Assembly (NCBI GenBank): GCA_017560305.1
Contig: JAFYOF010000169.1
Location: 1-5,363, forward strand
DNA from: Alistipes sp.
GTDB lineage: Bacteria; Bacteroidota; Bacteroidia; Bacteroidales; Rikenellaceae
DNA: 5,363 bases
Direction of reading: 5' to 3'
Shown piece after piece: positions 1 through 5,363 of this stretch. Each line of letters opens with the position of its first letter. The stretch's first letter is position 1. The notes under the pieces were generated by a model. The model saw only the letters and a list, made by a program, of their open reading frames with translations, searched no databases and was not told the DNA's origin. The translations under genes were made by a program, and so were the position numbers.

Positions 1-1080
1 AAGTTCGACGCAAAGTTGATGCACGACGCTACAATCTCTGGTGGTAAGGAGTATGCAGAGTTGCTCGCATTGGCTTACCGTCAGGCTATCGCTGCTCACA
101 AGCTCATCGAGACTCCTAACGGCGAGCTCGCTTGGCTTTCAAAGGAGAACTACTCTAACGGTTCAATCGGTACTGTAGATGTAACTTACCCATCAGCACC
201 TATGTTCCTCTACTACAACCCAGAGTTCGCAAAGGCTCTCATCAACTTCATTTTCTACTACTCAGAGAGTGGCAAGTGGACTAAGCCTTTCGCAGCACAC
301 GACATCGGTACTTACCCATTGGCAAACGGCCAGACTTACGGTGGCGATATGCCAGTTGAGGAGTGTGGTAATATGCTTATCCTCACAGGCGCTATCTGCC
401 AGGCTGAGGGCAAGGCTGACTACGCTTTGAAGCACTGGGATGCTCTTACATTGTGGACTGACTACCTCGTTGAGAATGGTGGCGACCCAGCAAACCAGCT
501 CTGTACTGACGACTTCGCTGGTCACTGGGCTCGTAACTCTAACCTCGCTGTTAAGGCTATCGTAGGTGTTGCTGCTTACGCTGACCTTGCAAAGATGGCA
601 GGCAAGAATGATGTTGCCGAGAAGTACAACGCTATCGCTAAGGAGATGGCAGCAAAGTGGAAGGAGATGGCACAGGAGGGCGACCACTACCGCCTCACTT
701 TCGACACAGGCAAGGACACTTGGAGCCAGAAGTACAACCTCGTATGGGACAACTTGCTCGGCTACAATGTATTCGACCCATCAATCGCATTGGATGAGGT
801 TGCTTACTACCTCACAAAGCAGAATGTATATGGTTTGCCACTCGACTGCCGCAAGACTTACTCTAAGTCTGACTGGGTTGTTTGGTCAGCTACAATGTCT
901 CCTGACAAGGCTACATTCGAGCAGTTCATCAAGCCTTTGCACAAGTTCTACAACGAGACAAAGGGTCGTGCTCCTATGAGCGACTGGTACAGCACAGACT
1001 CACCAACCCATGTTAGCTTCCAGGCTCGTTCGGTTGTTGGTGGTTACTGGATCAAGATGCTCGCTGACGAGATGAAGTAA
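1..1080 (+). CDS. GtaA-like glutaminase-family protein (DUF4965/DUF1793), C-terminal part of a longer gene
   Basis: The frame is open from base 1 and ends at TAA 1078-1080, so this is the 3' end of a gene beginning upstream. The ATG at 19 and the TTG at 16 are internal: the complete neighbour has the same residues (KFDAKLMHDATISGG) at its positions 463-477. The 360 codons cover the helical C-terminal half of the family, probably an alpha/alpha-barrel (DUF4965 then DUF1793). Conserved family stretches are visible: SNGSIGTVDVTYPSAP, then KPFAAHDIGTYPLANGQTYG, GGDMPVEECGNM, QLCTDDFAGHWARN and RSVVGGYWIKML. The family is named after fungal secreted glutaminase A, but activity of the Bacteroidota members is inferred only; a glycan-related substrate is possible because the fold resembles that of many glycosidases. 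The protein is about 88% identical to the downstream paralog, with no gap until the end, where this copy finishes ADEMK and the other SDRDGK. A terminator follows 25 bases after the stop. Family assignment is firm; substrate is unknown. Confidence 0.9.
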   Translation, partial: KFDAKLMHDATISGGKEYAELLALAYRQAIAAHKLIETPNGELAWLSKENYSNGSIGTVDVTYPSAPMFLYYNPEFAKALINFIFYYSESGKWTKPFAAHDIGTYPLANGQTYGGDMPVEECGNMLILTGAICQAEGKADYALKHWDALTLWTDYLVENGGDPANQLCTDDFAGHWARNSNLAVKAIVGVAAYADLAKMAGKNDVAEKYNAIAKEMAAKWKEMAQEGDHYRLTFDTGKDTWSQKYNLVWDNLLGYNVFDPSIALDEVAYYLTKQNVYGLPLDCRKTYSKSDWVVWSATMSPDKATFEQFIKPLHKFYNETKGRAPMSDWYSTDSPTHVSFQARSVVGGYWIKMLADEMK

Positions 1081-1105
1081 TCCTGCACCGCAGATAACAT
1101 TTCAC

Positions 1106-1143
1106 GGGTTGCTCCGCCTTCGGGTGGGGCAACTCTTTTTTTT
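1106..1143 (+). terminator. Rho-independent terminator of the upstream GtaA-like gene
   Basis: A 13-bp stem (1106-1118 with 1123-1135, containing three G-T pairs) closes on a TTCG tetraloop at 1119-1122 and is followed by eight Ts (1136-1143). It starts 25 bases after the stop codon. It should end transcription of the first paralog, so the second paralog depends on its own promoter. Confidence 0.93.
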
Positions 1144-1225
1144 CCCTGCCACAACACCTTCTCGCCGCCCTGCCCCACTTACAAAAAGATATTGCCACGC
1201 AACAACTTTTTATGCAGGGCGTATA

Positions 1226-1249
1226 ATTATGCACAAAAGTTTGCATAAT
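1226..1249. repeat. Perfect 8-bp inverted repeat over the -33 region, possible operator
   Basis: ATTATGCA (1226-1233) and its exact reverse complement TGCATAAT (1242-1249) are separated by 8 bases. The right half-site overlaps the -33 TTTG (1240-1243) of the promoter. Position and symmetry suit a dimeric regulator that would compete with RNA polymerase, but the regulator is unknown and the region is AT-rich, so chance is possible. Confidence 0.45.
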
Positions 1250-1272
1250 CTCATAATATATATGTATATTTG
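1240..1272 (+). promoter_or_regulatory. Bacteroidota-type promoter for the 822-codon GtaA-like gene
   Basis: The -33 element TTTG (1240-1243) and the -7 element TATATTTG (1265-1272, an exact match to TAnnTTTG) are separated by 21 bases, within the spacing expected for the Bacteroidota primary sigma factor. Transcription would start near 1278-1281, giving a leader of about 30 bases. That leader is A-rich and has no Shine-Dalgarno sequence before ATG 1311, as is normal in this phylum. It is too short to hold a riboswitch. The rest of the gap (1144-1225) is C-rich and shows nothing else recognisable. Confidence 0.8.
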
Positions 1273-1310
1273 CAGTTGAAAGAACTACAACAAACTAACA
1301 CTTAATCACT

Positions 1311-3779
1311 ATGAAAAAACTATTTATGGCGATTGCTGCCGTGGCTGCTTTGGCGGTTAGCTGCAGCGCACCACAGCAGGTGAAGAACGAGTTGCGCGCA
1401 CCAGCGTATCCACTCATCACCATCGACCCCTACACTTCAGCGTGGTCACCAACCGACAACCTCTACGACTCGCAGGTTATGCACTGGACCGAGAAGAAGT
1501 TCCCATTCGTTGGTACTTTGCGCGTAGATGGTCAGCTCTACCGTTTTATGGGTCAGGAGGACCCTACTATCACCTCAATCGCTCCTATGTCAGTTGAGGA
1601 GCCTTGGTGGGGTACTTACACCTTCGACGCTCCACGCGGTGACGCTTGGACAAAGCCAGGCTTCAACGACAAGAGCTGGAAGAAGGGTGAGGCTGCATTC
1701 GGTTTAAACTCTACAAACATCAAGACTTTGTGGGAGACCAACAACATCTGGGTACGCCGCGAGATTGAGATTAACCCAGAGGATTTGAAGAACAGCAAGC
1801 TCTTCGTGATGTACTCTCACGACGACAACTTCGAGCTCTACTTCAACGGTACAAAGATTGTTGACACAGGCTACGCAGCACGCGAGAATGTATTGGCAGC
1901 TGTTCCAGAAGAGCTCACAAAGAACTGCGACGGCAAGATTACCATCGCTGCTCACTGCTACAATGGCCCAGGTCTTGCACTCGTTGACTTCGGTCTCTAC
2001 AAGCAGTCTATCGACGAGATCATTATGCCACAGACAGCCGTTCAGACATCGGCTGATGTTCAGGCTACCCGTACAATCTACGACTTCACTTGCGGTGGCG
2101 TAGATTTGAAGCTCACATTCGCTGCTCCTATCTTTATGGAGGATCTGGAGTTGGTATCACGCCCAGTGAACTACATCACCTACGCCGTGAAGTCTAACGA
2201 TGGCGCAGAGCACGATGTTGAGGTTTACTTCGAGGCTTCGGCTGACTGGGCACGCAATATGCCTACACAGAAGAGCATCAGCACAACTGAGGCTGACGAG
2301 AAGTTCAACTATGTTAAGTCGGGTACAGAGTCACAGCGCGTATTGCGTCACCGTGGCGACGACATCCGTATCGACTGGGGTTACTTCTATATGGCTGCCG
2401 ACAAGCAGACTGCAAACGCAGTTGGCGAGTCAGTTGCATTGCGTCAGGGCTTCGCAGCTAATGGCGAGGTTGCTTCTGCAGGCGAGGGCACACAGATGGC
2501 TATGTCAAAGAAGCTCGGCAAGGTAGGTGCAGCAGAGGTTAGCAACTACATTATGCTCGGTTACGACGACCTCTACTCTATCCAGTACTTCCGCGAGAAT
2601 GTTCGTCCATACTGGAACCGCAACGGCGACAGCTCAATCCAGCAGCAGTTCGCTTTGGCAGCAGAGCAGTACAACGCATTGATGAAGCGTTGCGAGAAGT
2701 TCGACGCGAAGTTGATGCACGACGCTACAATCTCTGGTGGTAAGGAGTATGCAGAGTTGCTCGCATTGGCTTATCGTCAGGCTATCACAGCTCACAAGCT
2801 CATCGAGACTCCACAGGGCGAGTTGGCTTGGCTCTCGAAGGAGAATAACTCAAACGGTTCAATCGGTACTGTGGATGTGACTTACCCATCTGCTCCATTG
2901 TTCCTCTACTACAACCCAGAGTTGGCGAAGGGTCTTTTGAACTTCATCTTCTATTACACCGAGAGCGGCAAGTGGACAAAGCCATTCGCAGCACACGATG
3001 TTGGTACATACCCACAGGCAAACGGCCAGACTTATGGTGGCGATATGCCAGTTGAGGAGTGTGGTAATATGCTTATCCTCACAGGCGCTATCTGCCAGGC
3101 TGAGGGCAAGGCTGACTACGCATTGAAGCACTGGGATGCCTTGACTACCTGGACTGACTACCTCGTTGAGAATGGTGGCGACCCAGCAAACCAGCTCTGT
3201 ACAGATGACTTCGCAGGTCACTGGGCACGCAACGCAAACCTCGCAGTTAAGGCTATCGTAGGTGTAGCGGCATACGCTGACATCGCTGATATGGCCGGCA
3301 AGAAGGATGTAGCTCAGAAGTACAACGCAATCGCAAAGGAGATGGCAGCAAAGTGGAAGGAGATGGCACAGGAGGGTGACCACTACCGCCTCACTTTCGA
3401 CACAGGTCGCGACACCTGGAGCCAGAAGTATAACCTCGTATGGGACAAGATGCTCGGTTACGATGTATTCGACCCATCTATCGCACTCGACGAGATTGCT
3501 TACTACCTCACACAGCAGAACGAGTACGGCTTGCCACTCGACTGCCGCCGTGGCTACACCAAGTCAGACTGGATTGTATGGACAGCAACAATGTCACCAG
3601 ACAAGGCTACATTCGAGCAGTTCATCAAGCCTTTGCACAAGTTCTACAACGAGACAACAAGCCGCGTACCTATGAGCGACTGGATTAATACCGACAACAA
3701 GTCGTATGTTGGTTTCAAGGCTCGTTCGGTAGTTGGTGGCTACTGGATCAAGATGCTCTCTGACCGCGATGGCAAATAA
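1311..3779 (+). CDS. Exported GtaA-like glutaminase-family lipoprotein (DUF4964, jelly-roll insert, DUF5127, DUF4965, DUF1793)
   Basis: Complete 822-residue gene. The start at 1311 is fixed by a lipoprotein signal peptide: MKKLF, a hydrophobic Ala/Val segment, and lipobox AVSC with Cys18 as the lipidated residue. Residues 19-23 (SAPQQ) lack the acidic/lysine surface-export signature of Bacteroides lipoproteins, so a periplasm-facing location is as likely as the cell surface. Approximate domains: DUF4964 at 25-95; an inserted GH2-like galactose-binding jelly roll at 97-231 (FNDKSWKKGEAAFG at 117-130, WVRREIEI at 147-154, YSHDDNFELYFNG at 168-180); beta-rich DUF5127 at 240-460; helical DUF4965 at 463-640 (NGSIGTVDVTYPSAP 515-529, CTDDFAGHW 630-638); DUF1793 at 641-815. 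The acidic TDDF motif is a candidate active-site element, by inference only. Members are called glutaminases after fungal GtaA, but the true substrate is unproven. Codons are almost all AAG and GAG, except AAA-AAA-CTA-TTT just after the start. It has its own promoter and terminator and is a tandem paralog of the gene ending at 1080. Confidence 0.93.
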   Translation: MKKLFMAIAAVAALAVSCSAPQQVKNELRAPAYPLITIDPYTSAWSPTDNLYDSQVMHWTEKKFPFVGTLRVDGQLYRFMGQEDPTITSIAPMSVEEPWWGTYTFDAPRGDAWTKPGFNDKSWKKGEAAFGLNSTNIKTLWETNNIWVRREIEINPEDLKNSKLFVMYSHDDNFELYFNGTKIVDTGYAARENVLAAVPEELTKNCDGKITIAAHCYNGPGLALVDFGLYKQSIDEIIMPQTAVQTSADVQATRTIYDFTCGGVDLKLTFAAPIFMEDLELVSRPVNYITYAVKSNDGAEHDVEVYFEASADWARNMPTQKSISTTEADEKFNYVKSGTESQRVLRHRGDDIRIDWGYFYMAADKQTANAVGESVALRQGFAANGEVASAGEGTQMAMSKKLGKVGAAEVSNYIMLGYDDLYSIQYFRENVRPYWNRNGDSSIQQQFALAAEQYNALMKRCEKFDAKLMHDATISGGKEYAELLALAYRQAITAHKLIETPQGELAWLSKENNSNGSIGTVDVTYPSAPLFLYYNPELAKGLLNFIFYYTESGKWTKPFAAHDVGTYPQANGQTYGGDMPVEECGNMLILTGAICQAEGKADYALKHWDALTTWTDYLVENGGDPANQLCTDDFAGHWARNANLAVKAIVGVAAYADIADMAGKKDVAQKYNAIAKEMAAKWKEMAQEGDHYRLTFDTGRDTWSQKYNLVWDKMLGYDVFDPSIALDEIAYYLTQQNEYGLPLDCRRGYTKSDWIVWTATMSPDKATFEQFIKPLHKFYNETTSRVPMSDWINTDNKSYVGFKARSVVGGYWIKMLSDRDGK
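2697..3776 (+). repeat. Second copy of a ~1.08-kb tandem duplication (first copy at 1-1080)
   Basis: This segment aligns with bases 1-1080 at a constant offset of 2696 bases with no indel until the last few codons. Similarity is patchy: identical tracts at 13-77, 340-425, 640-681 and 904-961 (first-copy positions) are separated by stretches rich in synonymous and some non-synonymous changes. The duplication probably covers the whole gene, but the first copy's 5' part is outside the window. Confidence 0.9.
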
Positions 3780-3798
3780 TCTGCCACACGCATAAAGC

Positions 3799-3830
3799 AA
3801 ATGCCGTCCCATTTCGGGGCGGCATTTTTT
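3799..3830 (+). terminator. Rho-independent terminator of the 822-codon GtaA-like gene
   Basis: ATGCCGTCCC (3801-3810) pairs with GGGGCGGCAT (3816-3825) through one G-T pair, with loop ATTTC and a run of six Ts (3825-3830). The preceding AA can extend the stem. It lies 20 bases after the TAA stop and is the only predicted exit for this transcript. Confidence 0.93.
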
Positions 3831-3843
3831 ATTCTGTATATAT

Positions 3844-3866
3844 GGAATTATCTACTTTAATGTTGT
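3844..3866 (+). repeat. Left terminal inverted repeat of the MITE-like element
   Basis: The outer 16 bases (GGAATTATCTACTTTA) match the reverse complement of 4063-4078 exactly. The inner 7 bases match at 5 positions. The base outside each end does not pair, so the repeat stops sharply here. Confidence 0.8.
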
Positions 3867-4055
3867 ACAGAAAAATAAATATCGTCATTCCACATTTTCG
3901 CATCAACCAACCTTTGCAGTAGTTTATAAGAGTCTATGCGGAAATGATTGGAATCTTCCTTTGTTAATGTTTCGGTCGTAAGAGCGATTATTTAGGAAAC
4001 TATAAGGTAGATCCCCATCGTCGGACTTTGTCCTCCGGGGGATGACGATTTGATA

Positions 4056-4078
4056 ACAATACTAAAGTAGATAATTCC
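4056..4078 (-). repeat. Right terminal inverted repeat of the MITE-like element
   Basis: Reverse complement of the left end, with two differences in the inner part. It ends one base before the A-run that forms the U-tract of the minus-strand pgi terminator. Confidence 0.8.
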
Positions 4079-4079
4079 G

Positions 4080-4113
4080 AAAAAAATTAGGGCGAGATAA
4101 CTCACCCTAATTT
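4080..4113 (-). terminator. Rho-independent terminator of pgi
   Basis: Read on the minus strand, AAATTAGGG and GAG pair with CTC and CCCTAATTT (arms 4105-4113/4084-4092 and 4101-4103/4094-4096) with one mismatch between the segments, a 4-base loop at 4097-4100, and a U-tract from the A-run 4080-4086. It lies about 160 bases after the pgi stop codon. The plus-strand reading has only three Ts after the stem, so it is mainly a minus-strand terminator. Confidence 0.88.
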
Positions 4114-4180
4114 CATTTATATTCTCTTGCAAGAGTATTCTCTCTTGTTAAAAATTGAAGAACGAGAGATATTTTTAGGC

Positions 4181-4240
4181 GCACGCAGACCGAGAAACCG
4201 CAGTTTACTAAGCGTAAATGAGGATTTCGAGGTCAAGTGC
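4181..4240 (-). other. Long imperfect stem-loop in the pgi 3' untranslated region
   Basis: The arms 4188-4208 and 4214-4234 form a 21-position stem around a 5-base loop, with about 16 paired positions counting G-U as read on the minus strand. The outer GCAC/GTGC pair (4181-4184 with 4237-4240) continues it past a small internal loop. It lies between the pgi stop codon and the pgi terminator, so it would be part of the pgi mRNA. No known RNA family was recognised; it is not a tRNA. It could be a dispersed Bacteroidales repeat, an mRNA stability element, or a 3'-UTR-derived small RNA. The rest of 4114-4272 contains a 12-bp palindrome CTCTTGCAAGAG (4124-4135) and no supported gene. Confidence 0.45.
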
Positions 4241-4272
4241 AACGCAGAAATAGCCTCGTTATTCGGTTTTTC

Positions 4273-5363
4273 TTACAAGCGAGCCTTAATTGCCTTCGAC
4301 TCCTCCTCATAACCTGGCTTGTCGAGAAGAGCAAACATATTCTTCTTGTAAGCCTCAACACCTGGCTGGTTGAATGGGTTTACGCCGAGGATGTAACCGC
4401 TGATACCGCAAGCCTTCTCGAAGAAGTAGATGAGAGCACCGATAGATGTCTCGTCGATTGCTGGAATCTCGATGCAGAGCTGTGGAACACCACCGTCGAT
4501 GTGAGCCAAACGAACGCCGAGCTCCGCCATCTTGTTAATCTCTGAAATGCGCTTACCAGCAAGGAAGTTCAAACCATCGAGGTTAGCCTCCTCTGCCTCA
4601 ACCTTTACGGTGTGCTTTGCATTCTCAACAGAGATGATTGTCTCGAACAATGTGCGCTCACCCTCCTGGATGTACTGACCCATAGAGTGGAGGTCGGCTG
4701 TGAGAGTTACGCTTGCTGGGAAGATACCCAAGCCATCCTTACCCTCTGACTCGCCGTAGAGCTGCTTCCACCACTCGGCAACATACTGCAACTTTGGCTC
4801 ATAAGAACCCAAAATCTCAACCTTCTTGCCAGCCTTGTAGAGCTCGTTACGAACGATTGCGTACTGTGCAGCGAGGTTATCCTCAACAGCAACATCAGCA
4901 GCAGTAGCCTTCTCCATTGCCTGTGCACCAGCAACCAACGCCTTGATGTCAACGCCAGCAACTGCCAATGGCAACAAACCTACTGGAGTGAGAACAGAGA
5001 AACGACCACCTACATCGTCTGGAATAACGAATGTTGGGTAACCCTCGTTTGTAGCGAGTGTCTTGAGTGCGCCGCGAGCAGCGTCGGTGATAGCCACGAT
5101 GCGCTGTGCTGCCTCCTCCTTGCCGTAACGCTTCTCCAACTCAGCCTTGATGAGGCGGAATGCGATAGCAGGCTCGGTTGTTGTACCTGACTTTGAGATT
5201 ACGATAGCTGCAACAGAGTAATCCTTTGTTGCCTCCAAAAGCTCGTGAGTGTAATCCTCAGAGATATTCTGACCAGCGAAAACCACTGTTGGGTTCTCGT
5301 GGTTCTTCTTCAAGAACTCGAAAGAGTTGCTCATAGCCTCGATAACAGCCTTTGCGCCGAGGT
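4273..5363 (-). CDS. pgi: Glucose-6-phosphate isomerase, partial (N-terminus outside the window)
   Basis: Cytoplasmic glycolytic enzyme interconverting glucose 6-phosphate and fructose 6-phosphate. The frame stays open to the window edge: nine codons before the ATG at 5334 read LGAKAVIEA, matching the conserved LGARAVIEA of Bacteroidales homologs, so that ATG is internal and about 85 N-terminal residues are missing. Numbering from that Met: SKSGTTTE at 47-54 is the phosphate-binding SIS motif; [14 protein letters not shown] at 106-119 is PGI signature 1, including the active-site Arg; GESEGK at 194-199 carries the likely catalytic Glu195 (codon 4750-4752); DLHSMGQ has the active-site His216; [15 protein letters not shown] at 317-331 is signature 2 with the catalytic Lys330. 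The C-terminus ([15 protein letters not shown]) is complete, ending at TAA 4273-4275. The expected full length is about 445 residues, the short bacterial form. It converges on the GtaA-like genes and shares no transcript with them. No frameshift or missing key residue is seen. Confidence 0.97.
   Translation of the reverse strand, partial: LGAKAVIEAMSNSFEFLKKNHENPTVVFAGQNISEDYTHELLEATKDYSVAAIVISKSGTTTEPAIAFRLIKAELEKRYGKEEAAQRIVAITDAARGALKTLATNEGYPTFVIPDDVGGRFSVLTPVGLLPLAVAGVDIKALVAGAQAMEKATAADVAVEDNLAAQYAIVRNELYKAGKKVEILGSYEPKLQYVAEWWKQLYGESEGKDGLGIFPASVTLTADLHSMGQYIQEGERTLFETIISVENAKHTVKVEAEEANLDGLNFLAGKRISEINKMAELGVRLAHIDGGVPQLCIEIPAIDETSIGALIYFFEKACGISGYILGVNPFNQPGVEAYKKNMFALLDKPGYEEESKAIKARL

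Larger units (their letters stand above)
3844..4078. mobile_element. MITE-like non-autonomous element with 23-bp terminal inverted repeats
   Basis: The two ends are 23-bp inverted repeats matching at 21 of 23 positions: 3844-3866, beginning GGAATTATCTACTTTA, and 4056-4078 on the other strand. A second inverted pair lies inside (3881-3888 and 4042-4049, ATCGTCAT). Between them are two hairpins: one with arms 3893-3903 and 3936-3946 (11 bp, one G-T), extended by 3887-3891 with 3950-3954, and one with outer arms 4011-4016 and 4038-4043 (ATCCCC/GGGGAT) around an inner GGAC-TTT-GTCC. The 235 bases hold no coding frame of note, so a transposase would have to act in trans. No target-site duplication is evident in the flanks. 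It sits in a convergent intergenic gap, directly next to the pgi terminator, a typical tolerated insertion site. An alternative is a dispersed structured repeat that is not a transposon. Confidence 0.65.

Noticed and set aside
16..21. TTG/ATG as the start of the first GtaA-like gene
   Set aside because: The frame is open from base 1 and matches internal residues of the full-length paralog, so the gene is cut by the window rather than being a short stand-alone gene.
262..687. 141-codon open frame on the minus strand inside the first GtaA-like gene
   Set aside because: It mirrors a similar antisense frame at 2859-3383 in the paralog and comes from the strong codon bias of the sense gene; the protein is Leu/Val/Cys-rich with no recognisable family.
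1052..1246. 64-codon open frame on the minus strand over the intergenic gap
   Set aside because: It spans the terminator hairpin and the promoter, with no family resemblance.
2859..3383. 174-codon open frame on the minus strand inside the second GtaA-like gene
   Set aside because: Antisense shadow of a clearly coding frame; its likeness to the antisense frame in the other copy follows from the homology of the sense genes.
3844..4272. CRISPR array or tRNA in the convergent intergenic region
   Set aside because: The repeats are inverted rather than regularly spaced direct repeats, and no cloverleaf with acceptor and T-arm motifs can be drawn.
4127..4312. 61-codon open frame on the plus strand between the MITE-like element and pgi
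   Set aside because: It crosses the hairpin arms and runs antisense into the end of pgi, has no promoter, and its sequence is explained by the structured element. A tiny conserved protein cannot be fully excluded.
5332..5334. ATG as the start of pgi
   Set aside because: The frame continues upstream to the window edge with LGAKAVIEA, a conserved internal stretch of the enzyme, so this Met is internal.

Overview
The window looks like chromosomal DNA from a member of the Bacteroidales (Bacteroidota). Three things point there. A promoter matches the Bacteroidota consensus (TTTG, then TAnnTTTG) with no Shine-Dalgarno sequence before the start codon. A lipoprotein glutaminase-A-like enzyme (DUF4964/DUF5127/DUF4965/DUF1793 type) carries the inserted jelly-roll domain common in gut Bacteroidales. 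A pgi gene has a protein sequence of the Bacteroides/Prevotella/Alistipes type. The genus cannot be fixed from the sequence alone.

Layout. Bases 1-1080 are the 3' end of a GtaA-like gene whose start lies upstream of the window, closed by a strong intrinsic terminator (1106-1143). A second, complete GtaA-like gene (1311-3779, 822 codons) follows on the same strand. It has its own promoter (1240-1272), with a perfect 8-bp inverted repeat over the -33 element, and its own terminator (3799-3830). The two genes are tandem paralogs, about 88% identical in protein over the shared 354 residues, aligned without gaps except at the last few codons. They are therefore a duplicated pair transcribed separately rather than an operon. 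Both are probably exported enzymes acting on an amide or glycan-type substrate that the sequence does not reveal.

The convergent intergenic region 3780-4272 has no believable gene. It holds the + strand terminator, a 235-bp element bounded by 23-bp inverted repeats (3844-4078) that looks like a MITE, the minus-strand terminator of pgi (4080-4113), and a long imperfect hairpin (4181-4240) in the part of the pgi transcript between its stop codon and its terminator.

Bases 4273-5363 on the minus strand are the C-terminal ~360 codons of pgi (glucose-6-phosphate isomerase, glycolysis), with both family signatures and the recognisable catalytic residues; its 5' end lies beyond the window. Nothing links pgi functionally to the GtaA pair. 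The observations most worth checking are the MITE-like element, the structured pgi 3' UTR, the patchwork of identical tracts between the paralogs, and a short hypervariable loop near their C-termini.
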